From NCBI GenBank assembly GCA_027031685.1, contig JALVPS010000167.1, positions 1 through 5,774 on the forward strand: a stretch of DNA of 5,774 bases. Direction: 5' to 3'. The position numbers were made by a program, and so were the translations under genes. Shown piece after piece: positions 5,622 to 5,774 of this stretch (positions within the stretch are counted from its first letter, which is position 1; each line of letters opens with the position of its first letter). The notes beneath the pieces were generated by a model. The model was not told where the DNA came from. It saw nothing but the letters and a program-made list of their open reading frames with translations, and made no database searches. Source of the DNA: Gammaproteobacteria bacterium. Lineage in GTDB: Bacteria > Pseudomonadota > Gammaproteobacteria > UWMA-0217.

Positions 5622-5774
5622 GGCAGTAGCGTGGAAACGAAGCCCATGAGCTTGTAAGCAGCGAAACTATGCATTGCTGCCTGGAAGGCACCCAGAATGG
5701 TGGCTTACGGGGTGATCACTGCGCTGTTTCGTGGCCTGATGTGAATGGGGCTTGCGGCAACATGTGCTGCCTGG
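5622..5774. other. Right-end stretch without recognisable gene
   Basis: This stretch is visibly less GC-rich than the rest (mid-50s percent by eye) and carries no convincing ORF, RNA gene or promoter. It contains the 10-mer TGCTGCCTGG twice (5675-5684 and 5765-5774, the second at the very end), a GTAAGC/GCTTAC inverted pair (5654-5659 with 5703-5708) and the palindrome GTGATCAC (5712-5719). It may be the edge of another element that continues outside the window. Confidence 0.4.

Noticed and set aside
5333..5629. Short protein ending ASFFGRPFLDEQERSL
   Set aside because: This is the translation of the intergenic hairpin repeat, a common source of false gene calls; the frame also crosses the B/C palindrome.
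5650..5774. Integron attC-like site at the right end
   Set aside because: There is a GTAAGC/GCTTAC pair, but no convincing core-site consensus or paired inner boxes, and no integrase in the window.

Overview
This window reads as a piece of a GC-rich chromosome (about 70% G+C by eye in the genes) from a gammaproteobacterium. The order smc-zipA-ligA points there: ZipA is essentially confined to Gammaproteobacteria, and lineages such as Pseudomonas and the purple-sulfur/Ectothiorhodospira-type bacteria carry SMC rather than MukB upstream of zipA. A placement among high-GC Chromatiales-like organisms is plausible but is inference; nothing in the window fixes the genus. The odd length and a fold-back structure at base 1 suggest the window is a whole draft contig.

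Layout. Bases 1-1272 hold the 3' end of smc: the returning coiled-coil arm and C-terminal ATPase head. zipA (1290-2051) follows after a 17-nt gap. ligA (2048-4114) starts at a TTG that overlaps the zipA stop codon. A secreted SIMPL/DUF541 protein gene (4111-4791) starts in an ATGA overlap with the ligA stop. All four genes lie on the + strand and look like one transcription unit, with translational coupling at the last two junctions. They cover chromosome organisation (SMC), divisome assembly (ZipA), joining of DNA nicks in replication and repair (LigA), and a periplasmic protein of poorly defined role.

The remaining 983 bases (4792-5774) hold no gene I can support. They hold a cluster of repeats: a unit of about 310 bp (A), a second direct copy (B), and an inverted partial copy (C) that abuts B. 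The units are built from small GC-rich hairpins. Comparing A with C shows paired substitutions that keep two of these hairpins intact, which is the most interesting signal here. Further right is an unrelated interspersed-type hairpin (5559-5621), then a stretch of lower G+C with no recognisable gene.

I see no defence system, transposase, CRISPR array, RNA gene or new enzymatic system. The coding part is ordinary housekeeping; the points worth a second look are the repeat cluster and the fold-back at the left end.
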